A stretch of 64,000 nt of DNA, from NCBI GenBank assembly GCA_026388095.1, contig JAPLKL010000044.1, forward strand, positions 129,993 through 193,992, in the 5' to 3' direction. This document shows, in pieces, positions 25,742 through 34,622 of the stretch. The DNA comes from Elusimicrobiota bacterium. GTDB lineage: Bacteria; Elusimicrobiota; Elusimicrobia; UBA1565; UBA9628. How positions within the stretch are numbered: the first letter of the stretch is position 1; each line of letters opens with the position of its first letter. Under the pieces are notes generated by a model. The model searched no databases. It had not been told where the DNA came from and saw only the letters and a program-made list of their open reading frames with translations. A program made the translations under genes and the position numbers.

Positions 25742-27115
25742 ATGAGGATCTTCAACACCTTGTCGCGCTCTTTGGAGGAGCTGCAGCCTCTGGCTCCGCC
25801 GCGGGTCGGGATCTACACCTGCGGCCCCACGGTCTACAACTATCAGCACGTGGGCAACTACCGCACCTACATCTTCGAGGACGTGCTCGTCCGCACCCTC
25901 CAGACCGCCGGCTTCCAGGTCCGCCGGGTCATGAACATCACGGACGTGGGGCACCTCACCTCGGACTCCGACACCGGCGAGGACAAGCTCGAGGTCGGCG
26001 CCAAGCGCGAGGGCAAGACCGCCTGGGACATCGCGGCTTTCTACACCCAGGCCTTCCTCAAGGACATCGCTTCTTTGGACGTACTCCCCGCGGACGTGCT
26101 CTGCAAGGCCACGGACCATATCCCCGAGCAGATCTCGTTGGTGGCCAAGCTCGCGGAGAAGGGCCTCACCTACAGGATCTCCGACGGCATCTACTTCGAC
26201 ACGGGACGATTCCCGGCCTACGGCAAGCTCGACCCGGCCCGGCTCAAGGGGCAGAAGGCCGGAGCTCGGGTGGACGTCGTGGAAGGCAAGAAGAATCCGG
26301 AGGATTTCGCGCTCTGGAAGTTCACTCCGCCGGGCCAGAAGCGGCACATGGAATGGGACTCGCCCTGGGGCAAGGGCTTCCCGGGCTGGCACATCGAGTG
26401 CAGCGCCATGGCCATGAAGTACCTGGGCGAGAGCTTCGACATCCACTGCGGCGGCGTGGACCACATCTCCATCCACCACACCAACGAGATCGCCCAGGCC
26501 GAAGGGGCCACGGGCAAGCCGTTCGTCCGCTACTGGCTGCACGGCGAGTTCCTGCTCATGAACAGCGCCAAGATGGCCAAGTCCGCGGGGGGCTTCGTGA
26601 CCTTGGCCGACCTCAAGGAGAAGGGCTTCGACCCGCTCGACTACCGCTATCACTGCTACACCGCGCACTACCGCAAGCAGCTCGACTTCACCTGGGAGCT
26701 GCTGGCCTCGGCCCAGACCTCGCGCCGCCGCCTGCGCGAGGCGGCCGCCGCGGTCAAGGGCGGCGAGCCTATGCCGGCCTGCCCGGCAGGCCTGGAGACG
26801 TTCCGGGCTGCGGTCGAGGACGACCTCAACATGCCGGGGGCCGTGGCCGCGGTCTGGGACTGCCTCCACAGCGATGCCCCGGACGGCGCCAAGAAGGCTC
26901 TCGTGGAAGAGGCGGAGAAGGTCCTGGCCTTGGGCCTCTTCAAGGAAGAGGCGCAGGCCGCCCTCTCCGCCGAGGACGCTGAGCTCGTGGACCGGCGCGC
27001 CCAGGCCCGCGCGGCCAAGGACTTCAAGCTCTCCGATGAGCTGCGCAAGCAGCTGGACAGCCGCGGCATACTGGTCGAGGATACCAAGCAGGGCCAGCGC
27101 TGGCGGAGGAAGTAG
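25742..27115 (+). CDS. cysS: Cysteinyl-tRNA synthetase
   Basis: CysS charges tRNA-Cys with cysteine in the cytoplasm. The 457-residue protein has the zinc/HIGH region YTCGPTVYNYQHVGNYR (about residues 25-42), WHIECSAMAMKYLG with zinc ligands, GGVDHISIHHTNEIAQ and the KMSKS loop as KMAKSAGGF. Length and motif order are normal. A TrmH-type methyltransferase follows after 4 bases, a common neighbour (cysS-rlmB). Confidence 0.97.
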   Translation: MRIFNTLSRSLEELQPLAPPRVGIYTCGPTVYNYQHVGNYRTYIFEDVLVRTLQTAGFQVRRVMNITDVGHLTSDSDTGEDKLEVGAKREGKTAWDIAAFYTQAFLKDIASLDVLPADVLCKATDHIPEQISLVAKLAEKGLTYRISDGIYFDTGRFPAYGKLDPARLKGQKAGARVDVVEGKKNPEDFALWKFTPPGQKRHMEWDSPWGKGFPGWHIECSAMAMKYLGESFDIHCGGVDHISIHHTNEIAQAEGATGKPFVRYWLHGEFLLMNSAKMAKSAGGFVTLADLKEKGFDPLDYRYHCYTAHYRKQLDFTWELLASAQTSRRRLREAAAAVKGGEPMPACPAGLETFRAAVEDDLNMPGAVAAVWDCLHSDAPDGAKKALVEEAEKVLALGLFKEEAQAALSAEDAELVDRRAQARAAKDFKLSDELRKQLDSRGILVEDTKQGQRWRRK

Positions 27116-27119
27116 CCGG

Positions 27120-27890
27120 ATGTCCCGCCGGGAGCAGGGGTCCGACGCCCAATGGCTGAGCGGCTTCCATAGCGTGCTCGAGACCTTGCGCGGCAAGCCG
27201 GGCAGCGCCAAGGAGCTCCTAGTGGCCGAGGGCAGCCGGGGCCCGGAGTTCGAGGAGCTCATGCGTCTGGCCCGGGAGGCGGGGGTGCGCCTGCGCTACG
27301 TGGACCGACGGGAACTGGACCGGGTCGCGGGCGGCGCCCGCCATCAGGGCGTGGCCCTGCGCGCCGCTCTGCACGAAGGCGGGTCTTTGAAGGGCTTGCT
27401 GGAACGCTTCCCTGAGGACTCGCGCAAGGGGCTCGTCCTGGTGGCCTTGGACGAGGTCCAGGACCCGCACAACCTGGGCGCCATCGCTCGTTCCGCGGTC
27501 AACCTGGGGGCGAAAGCCCTCATCCTGCCGGAGCGGCGCTCCGCGCCGGTCACCGGGGCCGTGGTGGCGGCCTCGGCGGGCGCCATCCAGAAGCTCCCGG
27601 TGGTCAGCGTGGTCAACCTGGGCCAGGCGCTGGAGCGCCTCAAGGAAGCGGGCTTCTGGGTCTACGGCGCCGACGCGGCGGGCCGTCCGGCCTGGGACGC
27701 GGTCTTCAACACGCCCTTGGTGCTGGTCATCGGCTCCGAGGGCTACGGCATGAGGCCTTTGGTGGCCTCGCTCTGCGACGAGGTGGTCAGCATCCCGCAG
27801 GCGGCCGCCGGCGTCGAGAGCCTCAACGCCTCTTGCGCGGCGAGCGTGCTCCTCTACGAGGTGGCGCGGCAGGTCAGGAAGGGGTCATGA
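27120..27890 (+). CDS. rlmB: SpoU/TrmH-family 2'-O-ribose methyltransferase (RlmB-like)
   Basis: A SAM-dependent enzyme that methylates a ribose in rRNA or tRNA. The start at 27120 has GGAGGA 9 bases upstream. The 256-residue protein has the substrate-binding N-terminal domain (FHSVLETLRG, HQGVALRA) and the knotted SPOUT domain: ALDEVQDPHNLGAIARSA (motif 1), VIGSEGYGMRPLV (motif 2) and ESLNASCAASVLLYE (motif 3). Position after cysS supports the RlmB assignment (23S rRNA G2251 in E. coli), but other TrmH members share these motifs. It overlaps the next gene by ATGA. Confidence 0.9.
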   Translation: MSRREQGSDAQWLSGFHSVLETLRGKPGSAKELLVAEGSRGPEFEELMRLAREAGVRLRYVDRRELDRVAGGARHQGVALRAALHEGGSLKGLLERFPEDSRKGLVLVALDEVQDPHNLGAIARSAVNLGAKALILPERRSAPVTGAVVAASAGAIQKLPVVSVVNLGQALERLKEAGFWVYGADAAGRPAWDAVFNTPLVLVIGSEGYGMRPLVASLCDEVVSIPQAAAGVESLNASCAASVLLYEVARQVRKGS

Positions 27891-28816
27891 GCCACGGCCA
27901 CGAGCACGGGCATTCCCACGGCCACGCGCATCACGGGCTTTCAGCGGTCCAGTCTTTGACCTGGGCCCTGGGCATCACCGCGGTCTTCTTCGTGGTGGAG
28001 TTGGTGGGCGGCTGGTGGACCGGCAGCTTGGCCTTGGTCTCGGACGCCCTGCACATGGGCTTCGATCTCACGGCTTTGGGTCTGGGACTCTTCGCGGCCC
28101 GGATGGCGCGGCGTCCGGCCGATCCCAAGCGGACCTTCGGCTATCAGCGCGTGGAGGTCCTGGTCGCCTTCATCAATGGGGTCACCCTGATCCTCATCAC
28201 CGGCGTCATCCTGCGCGAGGCCTACGTGCGGTTCTTCGCGCCGCAGGATATCAAGGCCAAGGAGATGCTGGTCATCGCGGTCATCGGGCTTTTGAGCAAC
28301 TTGGCCGCCGGAGCCGTGCTCTACCGTTCCAGCCGCTCCAACATCAACCTGCGCGGGGCCTTCCTGCACGTGCTCTCCGACGCCCTGGGTTCGGTGGGCG
28401 CGGTCATCGCCGGCATCGTCATCCTGGAGTTCGGCTGGCGCCAGGCGGACCCCTTGGTGAGCGCCGTCATCTGCGCCGGGATCGTGGTGACCTCGTATTG
28501 GCTGGTGCGCGACTCGGTGCACATCCTGCTTGAGGGCACCCCGTCGCACCTGGAACTGGAGCAGATCCGCGCCGCGCTGAGCGTTTTGCCCGGGGTCAGC
28601 TCGGTCCATGACCTTCATCTGTGGTCCGTCACGCGGGGCACGGAGTCCATGAGCGGGCACGTGGTGGTGGAGTCCGACGCTCACACCGCCGCGACCCTGC
28701 GCGCGGGCGCCAAGCTGCTCAAGGAGCGCTTCGGCATCACGCACGTGACCTTGCAGGTGGAGACCTCGGGGCAGCCCGAGTGCGAGGACACGGTCCCGCC
28801 GCCGACAGAGCCTTGA
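27887..28816 (+). CDS. Cation diffusion facilitator (zinc/cadmium efflux, CzcD/ZitB type)
   Basis: A 309-residue inner-membrane metal:proton antiporter. The N-terminus is a His-rich metal-binding tail (HGHEHGHSHGHAHHG). Six membrane helices carry the transport sites in SLALVSDALHMGFD (helix 2) and AFLHVLSDALGSVG (helix 5), the H-D/H-D pattern of zinc transporters. The soluble C-terminal domain has VHDLHLWSVT. Starts inside the rlmB stop (ATGA) and its stop shares one base with the next start (TGATG). Substrate choice of Zn over other divalent metals is inferred from the H/D sites. Confidence 0.93.
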   Translation: MSHGHEHGHSHGHAHHGLSAVQSLTWALGITAVFFVVELVGGWWTGSLALVSDALHMGFDLTALGLGLFAARMARRPADPKRTFGYQRVEVLVAFINGVTLILITGVILREAYVRFFAPQDIKAKEMLVIAVIGLLSNLAAGAVLYRSSRSNINLRGAFLHVLSDALGSVGAVIAGIVILEFGWRQADPLVSAVICAGIVVTSYWLVRDSVHILLEGTPSHLELEQIRAALSVLPGVSSVHDLHLWSVTRGTESMSGHVVVESDAHTAATLRAGAKLLKERFGITHVTLQVETSGQPECEDTVPPPTEP

Positions 28817-29451
28817 TGAAGCGGGACTCTGCCGCCCTCCTGCTGCTCAACGGGGGGCTTCCCGAGCCGGGTCTGGTGCGCCGCCTGGCGCGGCGCTGCT
28901 CCGTGCTGGTCTGCGCTGACGGGGGGGCGCGCCACGCGGTCCGGCTGGGCCTGCGGCCGGACGTGGTGATCGGGGACATGGACTCGGTGCCCAAGCCTCT
29001 GCCGCGGTCCTGGCGGGGGACCTCGTTCCTGTGCGATTTCGGCGAGGACTCCTCGGACTTCGAGAAGGCGCTGGCTTTTTTGGCGCGCGCCGGCATCTCC
29101 CGGCTTTATGTGGCGGGGATCCTGGGCGGTCGGCTTGACCATTCCTTGGTCAACCTGGCTTTGGCCGAGGCTTGGGGCTGCCGGCGCAGCTTGGTCATGG
29201 TGGACCGGGGGTTGGCCACGCTGTTGGGGCCGGGCCGCTACCGGCTGGGGGTCAAACGAGGGGGGATGCTCTCGCTTTTGGCGGCCACATCACGGGCCAG
29301 GCTGTCGGCGAGCGGGGTGCGCTATCCTCTGCGGCGGGCGGTGCTGTCTCCGGGAGGCCGGGGTCTGAGCAATGTGGCCGAGGGCGCCGTGGCTTTGACG
29401 GTGCATTCGGGCCGGGTGTGGGCCGCGAGTCCCGAGCCTTTCGGGTTCTGA
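28816..29451 (+). CDS. thiN: Thiamine pyrophosphokinase
   Basis: This enzyme converts thiamine to thiamine diphosphate with ATP. The 211-residue protein has CADGGARHAVRLGLRPDVVIGDMDS (two blocks, residues 33-57), the FGEDSSDFEKAL segment and GGRLDHSLVNLAL, all hallmark motifs of the family. The start overlaps the transporter stop. Thiamine diphosphate is the cofactor needed by KorAB in this window. Confidence 0.92.
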   Translation: MKRDSAALLLLNGGLPEPGLVRRLARRCSVLVCADGGARHAVRLGLRPDVVIGDMDSVPKPLPRSWRGTSFLCDFGEDSSDFEKALAFLARAGISRLYVAGILGGRLDHSLVNLALAEAWGCRRSLVMVDRGLATLLGPGRYRLGVKRGGMLSLLAATSRARLSASGVRYPLRRAVLSPGGRGLSNVAEGAVALTVHSGRVWAASPEPFGF

Positions 29452-29476
29452 GGTTTCAGGCCCTGCCGGCTGGGGC

Positions 29477-29740
29477 TCAGCGCGTCAGGCGATGGGATGG
29501 GTCGAGACGCTCGCGTATCCACATCTTGATGATGGCCTGGCGCGAGACGTTGAGCTTGAGGGCCTCTTGGTCGAGGAGTTCGACCATCCAGGACGGGAAA
29601 TCGACGTTGACCCGCCGGACGACGGCGGCTTTCTCGAGGTCGAGGAAGGCGGAGATGTCCTCGCCGCGGTCGAACTTCCTGTCGAATGCGGCGGCGCTAA
29701 TGCTCTTGCGCATCTTCTTCGTCCTGGATGTGGCTTTCAT
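29477..29740 (-). CDS. brnA: BrnA-type antitoxin (ribbon-helix-helix)
   Basis: BrnA neutralises the BrnT ribonuclease and represses the operon. The 87-residue protein has a partly disordered N-terminus with SAAAFDRKFDRGEDIS, typical of BrnA, and a C-terminal ribbon-helix-helix (VRRVNVDFPSWMVELLDQ then LNVSRQAIIKMWI). GGAGAAG stands 5 bases before the start. The gene overlaps brnT by 44 bases and is read after it, the usual toxin-first order of this system. Confidence 0.85.
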   Translation of the reverse strand: MKATSRTKKMRKSISAAAFDRKFDRGEDISAFLDLEKAAVVRRVNVDFPSWMVELLDQEALKLNVSRQAIIKMWIRERLDPSHRLTR

Positions 29741-29993
29741 ATGACTTCTCCAAGCGGCGGTCCGCTCTGTGGCAGCTGATGAGCCGTATGGCTGAGCCTC
29801 GTTTCGTGAAGACGGCAGAATAGCACTTGCCGTCCGCCTTGGCCAGGATCAGGAAGCGGCTTTCGCCGACGACGTCCCTGGCTGGGATGATGACGTGGGG
29901 CTGGTCCCATAGCTCTTGAGCCCAGGAGAGGTCGACTCCGTGGCGCTCTTTGTTGATCCGGTCCTTCTTGGGGTCGAACTCGAAGTGCTCCAT
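29697..29993 (-). CDS. brnT: BrnT-type toxin (RelE-fold ribonuclease)
   Basis: A 98-residue protein of the BrnT family, whose studied members are RelE-like mRNA-cleaving toxins that arrest translation. FEFDPKKDRINKERHGVDLSWA at the start is the family signature, and later strands read RFLILAKADGKCYSAVFTKR and AIRLISCHRADRRLEKSYE. The start at 29993 is chosen because homology begins there; the frame remains open 68 codons upstream without family resemblance. A palindrome overlaps the promoter region just upstream. GC is lower than in nearby core genes. Confidence 0.88.
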   Translation of the reverse strand: MEHFEFDPKKDRINKERHGVDLSWAQELWDQPHVIIPARDVVGESRFLILAKADGKCYSAVFTKRGSAIRLISCHRADRRLEKSYESHIQDEEDAQEH

Positions 29994-29998
29994 AGAGA

Positions 29999-30013
29999 GT
30001 ATAACAGTTATAC
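29999..30013. promoter_or_regulatory. 15-base palindrome over the brnTA promoter, likely BrnA/BrnTA operator
   Basis: GTATAAC-A-GTTATAC is a perfect inverted repeat ending 5 bases before the brnT ATG. On the reverse strand each arm contains a -10-like hexamer (TATAAC, TATACT), so a bound repressor would block transcription. Confidence 0.55.
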
Positions 30014-30157
30014 CTAGAGGGCGCCAGGTGCGGCATCGGGGCCTTACTCTATATACGATTGAGGGCTGGAAAAGTTCCGTGGTGGGATCGTGTCGTGAGG
30101 CAACGCGGAATCGGAGACGAGGAAAGGCGCTGAACGGGCCGTGTATTTGGATTTTTG
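30014..30157. other. Gene-free spacer between brnT and the attC-like site
   Basis: No credible reading frame, tRNA or repeat is visible. Composition is mixed and less GC-rich than the core genes. Confidence 0.4.
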
Positions 30158-30227
30158 GCTCAACGCCGGGCTCGGCGGCGCGCCTCGTGGAGTCCAATAG
30201 CGCGCGCGGCTGAAGCGAATGTTGGGC
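30158..30227 (-). other. Integron attC-like recombination site
   Basis: Read on the reverse strand, the site starts GCCCAAC (fits RYYYAAC) and ends GTTGAGC (fits GTTRRRY), 70 bases in total. Between them lie ATTCG-CTTCAGCC and CCGAGCC-CGGC, in the positions of the L-prime-prime and L-prime boxes, with an inner GCGCGC/GCGCGC pairing. The imperfect inverted repeat can fold as a single-stranded hairpin as attC sites do. The ankyrin gene ends 21 bases before it on the same strand, the normal place for a cassette gene. No integrase or second attC is visible in the window. Confidence 0.45.
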
Positions 30228-30248
30228 GGAGACCGGTAGCGCAAGCTC

Positions 30249-30719
30249 TCATCGCTTCGCCGTTGATAAGATAGCGACAACGCTTTTATGCCCCGCGTCT
30301 TTGGCCAAGTCGATTGCTGTCACGCCATTTTTTGCCTTAATCCGGGTCCTCGCCCCGCGCTTTAGAAGCGCCTTCACTATGTCTTCCTTGCCTAGCTGAG
30401 CTGCGAACATTAGCGCTGTTGCGCCGGCACTGTCCTGTGCGTTTGGATTGGCCTTCCTCCGCAGTAAGGGTTCAGCGGCGGCAAGGGGTCCGTTGGTAAC
30501 CGCGACCATGAGCGCCGTAGTCTTTCCTGGTTCCATCCGGCAATTCGGATCAGCTCCGCCCTTTAATGCGTGTTCGATCCTTGCCGCATTCCCGTCGCGG
30601 GCCGCCTCCATCAGAGGTTTGCATGAATCGGGCAGATGCACTCTGACCATCTGCCCTGCCTGACTCGGCGTCCACGCGAACAGGCATGCGGCCGCGAATG
30701 CACACAGTAGGATGTCCAT
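30249..30719 (-). CDS. Secreted ankyrin-repeat protein
   Basis: A 156-residue exported protein. The signal peptide runs to about residue 21 (LLCAFAAACLFAWTPSQAG). It is followed by three ankyrin repeats: SCKPLMEAARDGNAARIEHALKGGADPN, TALMVAVTNGPLAAAEPLL and TALMFAAQLGKEDIVKALLKRGA, then a partial fourth. Ankyrin domains bind proteins; the partner is unknown. GC is lower than in flanking core genes, and an attC-like site follows the stop, so it may be a mobile gene cassette. Confidence 0.78.
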   Translation of the reverse strand: MDILLCAFAAACLFAWTPSQAGQMVRVHLPDSCKPLMEAARDGNAARIEHALKGGADPNCRMEPGKTTALMVAVTNGPLAAAEPLLRRKANPNAQDSAGATALMFAAQLGKEDIVKALLKRGARTRIKAKNGVTAIDLAKDAGHKSVVAILSTAKR

Positions 30720-30757
30720 TGGCGTCTCCTCTGGCCCGCCGCTTTAAATTCTGCCTC

Positions 30758-31732
30758 CTAGCGCTTGGCCACGCCGGCCAGGTGGTCCAAGGCCTCGCGC
30801 AGGCCCTCGTGCACGGCCTTGACCGCCGCCGGCTTCCAGGAGCCCTGGGCCTCGCGCAAGAACGAGGTCTTGTCCACCCGGTTGTCGAAGCGCGCCACGG
30901 GCAGATGGTAGGTCTTGCCGTGCGCCTTGACCGTGACCGTGCCGGGCCGCTCGGAGTTCTTGAGCAGCCACTCCATGTCGTCCTGGCCGTAGTCGTTGAG
31001 CATGACATCCAGCGGCACGCCGTGGTGCAGGATCGACCCCGGGTCCTTGGGGTTGCTGCGCGCCTGGTTCTTGCGGCGCGATTCCTCGGGGGTCACCCAG
31101 ATGTAGAGGATGGCGGCCTTCTCCAGCAGCTTGGGCGAGAGCCGGGCCAGCGAATAGCGGTAGCCGAACGGCTCGGCTAAAGGCTGTTGGGAGTGCAGCG
31201 GGCCGCCCCGGGCGAACTCGATGACCAAGGTCTTGCCCTCCAAGGTGCTGGGATAGCTCTCCTGCTTCTCCTTGACCATCTTGCGGGCTTCGGTCTCCAG
31301 GGCCTCGGCCAGCTTCATCCGGCAGGACTTATCGAGCTGAACCAGCCGCGCCGGGGCGCCGACCTTGACCGAAGCGCGGTCCAGGCGGTCCAGGAGGTCC
31401 AAGGCCGCGGATTTCGGGATGAGCAGCCTCTTCTGCAGCAGGTCCTCGTGGTCCTCGTTGACCAGCTCGATCAAGGTGCCCCAATCCAAAGGGTTGCGGA
31501 AGGGCTGCTCCGGGGACTGGAAGAACACGCGCTCGTGGCCCAGGCGCACCAGCTCGTCGTCGACGCGCCGCATCATGTGCACGTAGGGGAAATCGTCGAG
31601 CTGGACGCTGGGGCCCATGTGGAAGTCCTGGCGGCGGGGCTCGGCGGGCATGAGCTCCAGATAGCGGCGCACCTCGGATTTGCCCGAGGCGGGCAGGGCG
31701 AGCAGAAGGACGGTGTCGAGGACTTCGTTCAT
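30758..31732 (-). CDS. P-loop nucleotide-binding protein of unknown function
   Basis: A 324-residue cytoplasmic protein. VLLLALPASGKSEVRRYLEL near the N-terminus is a Walker A loop (consensus GxxxxGKS with Ala-Ser-Gly-Lys-Ser). Later segments KTLVIEFARGG and AAILYIWVTPEESRRKNQAR resemble the core strand and lid of adenylate- or gluconate-kinase-like NTPases, the latter with Arg pairs. I do not recognise a specific family. It overlaps the transporter gene upstream (ATGA), which itself overlaps fumarase, so the three form one transcript. Confidence 0.65.
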   Translation of the reverse strand: MNEVLDTVLLLALPASGKSEVRRYLELMPAEPRRQDFHMGPSVQLDDFPYVHMMRRVDDELVRLGHERVFFQSPEQPFRNPLDWGTLIELVNEDHEDLLQKRLLIPKSAALDLLDRLDRASVKVGAPARLVQLDKSCRMKLAEALETEARKMVKEKQESYPSTLEGKTLVIEFARGGPLHSQQPLAEPFGYRYSLARLSPKLLEKAAILYIWVTPEESRRKNQARSNPKDPGSILHHGVPLDVMLNDYGQDDMEWLLKNSERPGTVTVKAHGKTYHLPVARFDNRVDKTSFLREAQGSWKPAAVKAVHEGLREALDHLAGVAKR

Positions 31733-32835
31733 GATTTGACCTCCACGGGTCGTATTGGTATCTCGTTGGCCTTGGCCAGCTCCCAGACGCGCTTCTTCTC
31801 GGCCAGGGACAGGAAGCCTACGGCCACGAGGATGAGAGCCAAGGAGCCCCAGTCAGCCGGACTGGGGAACTTGGCGCCGAAGATGAAGTATGACAGCAAG
31901 GTCGCGGTGGTGCCGGCCACCAAGGAGGTCAGGCGGTTGACCAGGCCGGCGAAGGTGGCCGTGCGGCCCTTGAACATGAAGATGAAGACCGAGAAGAAGG
32001 CCACCATGCCGTAGACCGCGCCGGCCCCGGTCGCGGGCAGCCACTTGGGGTGGATGTTGACCAGGGCCGCGTGGAACTCCAGCACGGGCCGGGCCTGGGA
32101 CGAGCTGGCGAAGACGCCCAGGGCGATCAGCGCCATGGCCACGGAGGCCGAGATCTGCTCGATGGAGAAGAACCACTTGTTGTCGAGCGGCGCGCCCTTG
32201 GGCCGGGTGTTCTTGTAGTAGTTCATGATGTAGATGCGGATGGAGTAGGCGCCGATGTAGGCGGAGAGCACGGCCATCGCCGCCGCGTTGTGCAGGAAGT
32301 CGAAATCCTCGCTGCGGGCCAGGAAGATCTGCGTGGCGGCCGCGGACACGGCGAAGATCATCGCCACGTTCTCCTCCCAGTAGACCTTCTTCCGGAGGAT
32401 GCCCTGGCGGATCTGCGCCTCGTCGATCAGGCGGCTGATCACGATGACGCTGGCGCGCATGATGATCATGGCCACCATCACGGACTTGAGCAGCATGTAC
32501 ATCAAGGTCGTGGTGGGGATGACCACGGCGGTCATGATGCCGGAGGGGATGATGTAGAGGAATTCGGCGGGCAGGCGCACCGGCCCGAGTTCCACGTACC
32601 GGCCGGGCTTGTTCCCGGTCCGCCACCAGCCCGCGACCAGCACCACGACCAGGCAGATGAGCGAGCCGCCGAAGGTGCTCCAGACCAGGAACTCCATGTC
32701 CGTCATGACCGGCGCGACCACGGCGTAGTGGCCGGTGAAGCACTTCGTGGCTACGCCGAAGATGACGTAGAAGAAGTAGTAGGCCAGGCAGAGCTGGACC
32801 AGCCGTCCGGTGGAGCCTTCAGCGGTTTTCCACAT
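31729..32835 (-). CDS. Multi-pass membrane transporter-like protein (drug/metabolite transporter superfamily pattern)
   Basis: A 368-residue protein with about ten hydrophobic helices. The pattern (short loops, two similar halves, an Arg/Lys-rich loop near [25 protein letters not shown] at the end) resembles DMT/EamA-like or nucleotide-sugar-transporter-like proteins, but the family is not certain. It overlaps fumarase by 17 bases at its start and the P-loop gene by 4 bases at its stop. Substrate unknown; its position next to fumarase makes an organic acid possible. Confidence 0.6.
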   Translation of the reverse strand: MWKTAEGSTGRLVQLCLAYYFFYVIFGVATKCFTGHYAVVAPVMTDMEFLVWSTFGGSLICLVVVLVAGWWRTGNKPGRYVELGPVRLPAEFLYIIPSGIMTAVVIPTTTLMYMLLKSVMVAMIIMRASVIVISRLIDEAQIRQGILRKKVYWEENVAMIFAVSAAATQIFLARSEDFDFLHNAAAMAVLSAYIGAYSIRIYIMNYYKNTRPKGAPLDNKWFFSIEQISASVAMALIALGVFASSSQARPVLEFHAALVNIHPKWLPATGAGAVYGMVAFFSVFIFMFKGRTATFAGLVNRLTSLVAGTTATLLSYFIFGAKFPSPADWGSLALILVAVGFLSLAEKKRVWELAKANEIPIRPVEVKS

Positions 32836-34531
32836 AGCCTTTCAGCGCTTCGGCCGCGCTAGGACGGTGGGGCAGGCTCTTCACCTCGCCGATGAACGAG
32901 AGCTTGTGGTAGAAGTCGTTGCCCTTGTCGTCCACCAGGATGAAGGCCGGGAAGTCATTGACGTCGATGGCGTAGACCGCCTCCATGCCCAGCTCCGGGT
33001 ACTCCAGCAGCTCGACCTTCTTGATGTTGCGCTCCGCCAGGATCGCGGCCGGGCCGCCGATGGTTCCCAGGTAGAAGCCGCCGTGCTTGTGGCAGGCCTC
33101 CGCGACCGCCGCGCTGCGGTTGCCCTTGGCGATCATGACCAAGGACGCGCCTTGCGCCTGGAAGAGGTCCACGTAGGAGTCCATGCGCCCAGCAGTCGTC
33201 GGCCCCAAGGACCCGGAGGGTCTGCCGGGCGGGGTCTTCGCGGGACCGGCGTAGAGCACGGGATGGTCCTTGAGGTATTGCGGCAGGCCCTCCCCGCGGT
33301 CGAGGCGCTCCTTGAACTTGGCGTGGGCGATGTCGCGCGCCACGATGATGCGGCCGGTCAGCGACAGCCGGGTCGCCACCGGATGCTTGGAAAGCTCGGC
33401 CCGGATGTCCGGCATGGGGCGGTCGAGGTCGATGCGGACCGCGTCGTCTACGCCCTTCTTGCGGTACTCGGCCGGGATGAGCTTTTCGGGGCGGCGCTCC
33501 ATCTCCTCGAGCCAGACCCCGGCCGCGTCGATCTTGGCGAGCATGCTGCGGTCCGCCGAGCAGGAGACGGCCATGCCCACGGGGCAGGACGCGCCGTGGC
33601 GGGGCAGGCGGATGACGCGCACGTCGTGGGCGAAGTGCCGGCCTCCGAACTGGGCGCCGAAGCCGGATCTGCGGGCGGCCTCCAGGAGCTCGCCTTCCAG
33701 GGTCGGGTCGCGGAAGGCTCGGCCGTGGCTGTCGCCGCTGGCGGGCAGCGCGTCATAGTAGCCGGTCGAGGCGAGCTTGACGGTCTTGAGACAGGCGTCG
33801 GCCGAGGTCCCGCCGACCACGAAGGCGACGTGATAGGGCGGGCAGGCGGCCGTGCCCAAGGACTTCATCTTCTCGATGAGGAACTTCTTGAGGCTGGCGC
33901 AGTTGAGCAACGCCTTGGTCTCCTGGAAGAGATAGGTCTTGTTGGCGGAGCCGCCGCCCTTGGCGATGAAGAGGAATTTGTATTCCATGCCCGCCGTGGC
34001 GTAGATGTCGATCTGTGCGGGCAAATTATTGCCCGAGTTCTTCTCCTCGTACATGTCCAGGGCCACGGTCTGGGAGTAGCGCAGGTTCTCCTGCGTGTAG
34101 GTCTGCCAGACTCCGCAGGTGAGCCACTGCGCGTCGTCGGCCCCGGTCCAGACCTGCTGGCCCTTCCAGGCCGCGATGGTGGCCGTGCCCGTGTCCTGGC
34201 AGAAGGGGAGCTCGAACTTGGCGGAGATGACGGAGTTCTCCAGCATGGTGAGGGCCACGAACTTGTCGTTGGCCGAGGCCTCGGGGTCCTTGAGGATGTC
34301 GGCCACCTGGCGCTGGTGCGCGGGGCGCAAGAGGAATTGGATGTCGCGCAGGGCCTCCTTGGCCAGCCCAGCCAAGGCTTGGGGCTCCACTTTGAGGATG
34401 GGCTGGCCTTCGAACTTGGAGACGCTGATTCCGGCCTTGGTCAGCAGGCGGTACTTGGTGCGGTCCTTGCCCAGCGGGAACGGGGGATGATACTCGAATC
34501 CTGCCGCGGGCGTGGAGGTGGCGCGTTTCAT
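32819..34531 (-). CDS. fumA: Class I fumarate hydratase (FumA/FumB type)
   Basis: This oxygen-sensitive [4Fe-4S] enzyme interconverts fumarate and malate. The 570-residue single-chain form joins the alpha and beta domains. Cluster cysteines are visible in PFCQDTGTA (about residue 110), [10 protein letters not shown] (about 230) and [11 protein letters not shown] (about 315). The C-terminal domain has [13 protein letters not shown], the substrate loop. TAGAAT lies 6 bases before the ATG, suggesting a leaderless message. It heads an overlapping run with a transporter and a P-loop protein. Together with kor-suc it supplies a partial TCA route. Confidence 0.93.
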   Translation of the reverse strand: MKRATSTPAAGFEYHPPFPLGKDRTKYRLLTKAGISVSKFEGQPILKVEPQALAGLAKEALRDIQFLLRPAHQRQVADILKDPEASANDKFVALTMLENSVISAKFELPFCQDTGTATIAAWKGQQVWTGADDAQWLTCGVWQTYTQENLRYSQTVALDMYEEKNSGNNLPAQIDIYATAGMEYKFLFIAKGGGSANKTYLFQETKALLNCASLKKFLIEKMKSLGTAACPPYHVAFVVGGTSADACLKTVKLASTGYYDALPASGDSHGRAFRDPTLEGELLEAARRSGFGAQFGGRHFAHDVRVIRLPRHGASCPVGMAVSCSADRSMLAKIDAAGVWLEEMERRPEKLIPAEYRKKGVDDAVRIDLDRPMPDIRAELSKHPVATRLSLTGRIIVARDIAHAKFKERLDRGEGLPQYLKDHPVLYAGPAKTPPGRPSGSLGPTTAGRMDSYVDLFQAQGASLVMIAKGNRSAAVAEACHKHGGFYLGTIGGPAAILAERNIKKVELLEYPELGMEAVYAIDVNDFPAFILVDDKGNDFYHKLSFIGEVKSLPHRPSAAEALKGYVENR

Positions 34532-34622
34532 GATTGGATTCTACAATAAAAACGGGCTCCGGCCAGGTGGGCCGCAAAGCTGCCTGCGGCTTTACGGCGG
34601 GCGGACCAGCCCTGAAGCTGAG

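Noticed and set aside
28816-29451. TPP riboswitch for thiamine pyrophosphokinase
   Set aside because: The gene starts inside the preceding stop codon, leaving no leader.
30044-30280. 78-codon reverse-strand frame covering the attC-like site
   Set aside because: No ribosome site and no recognisable sequence; it crosses the inverted repeat.
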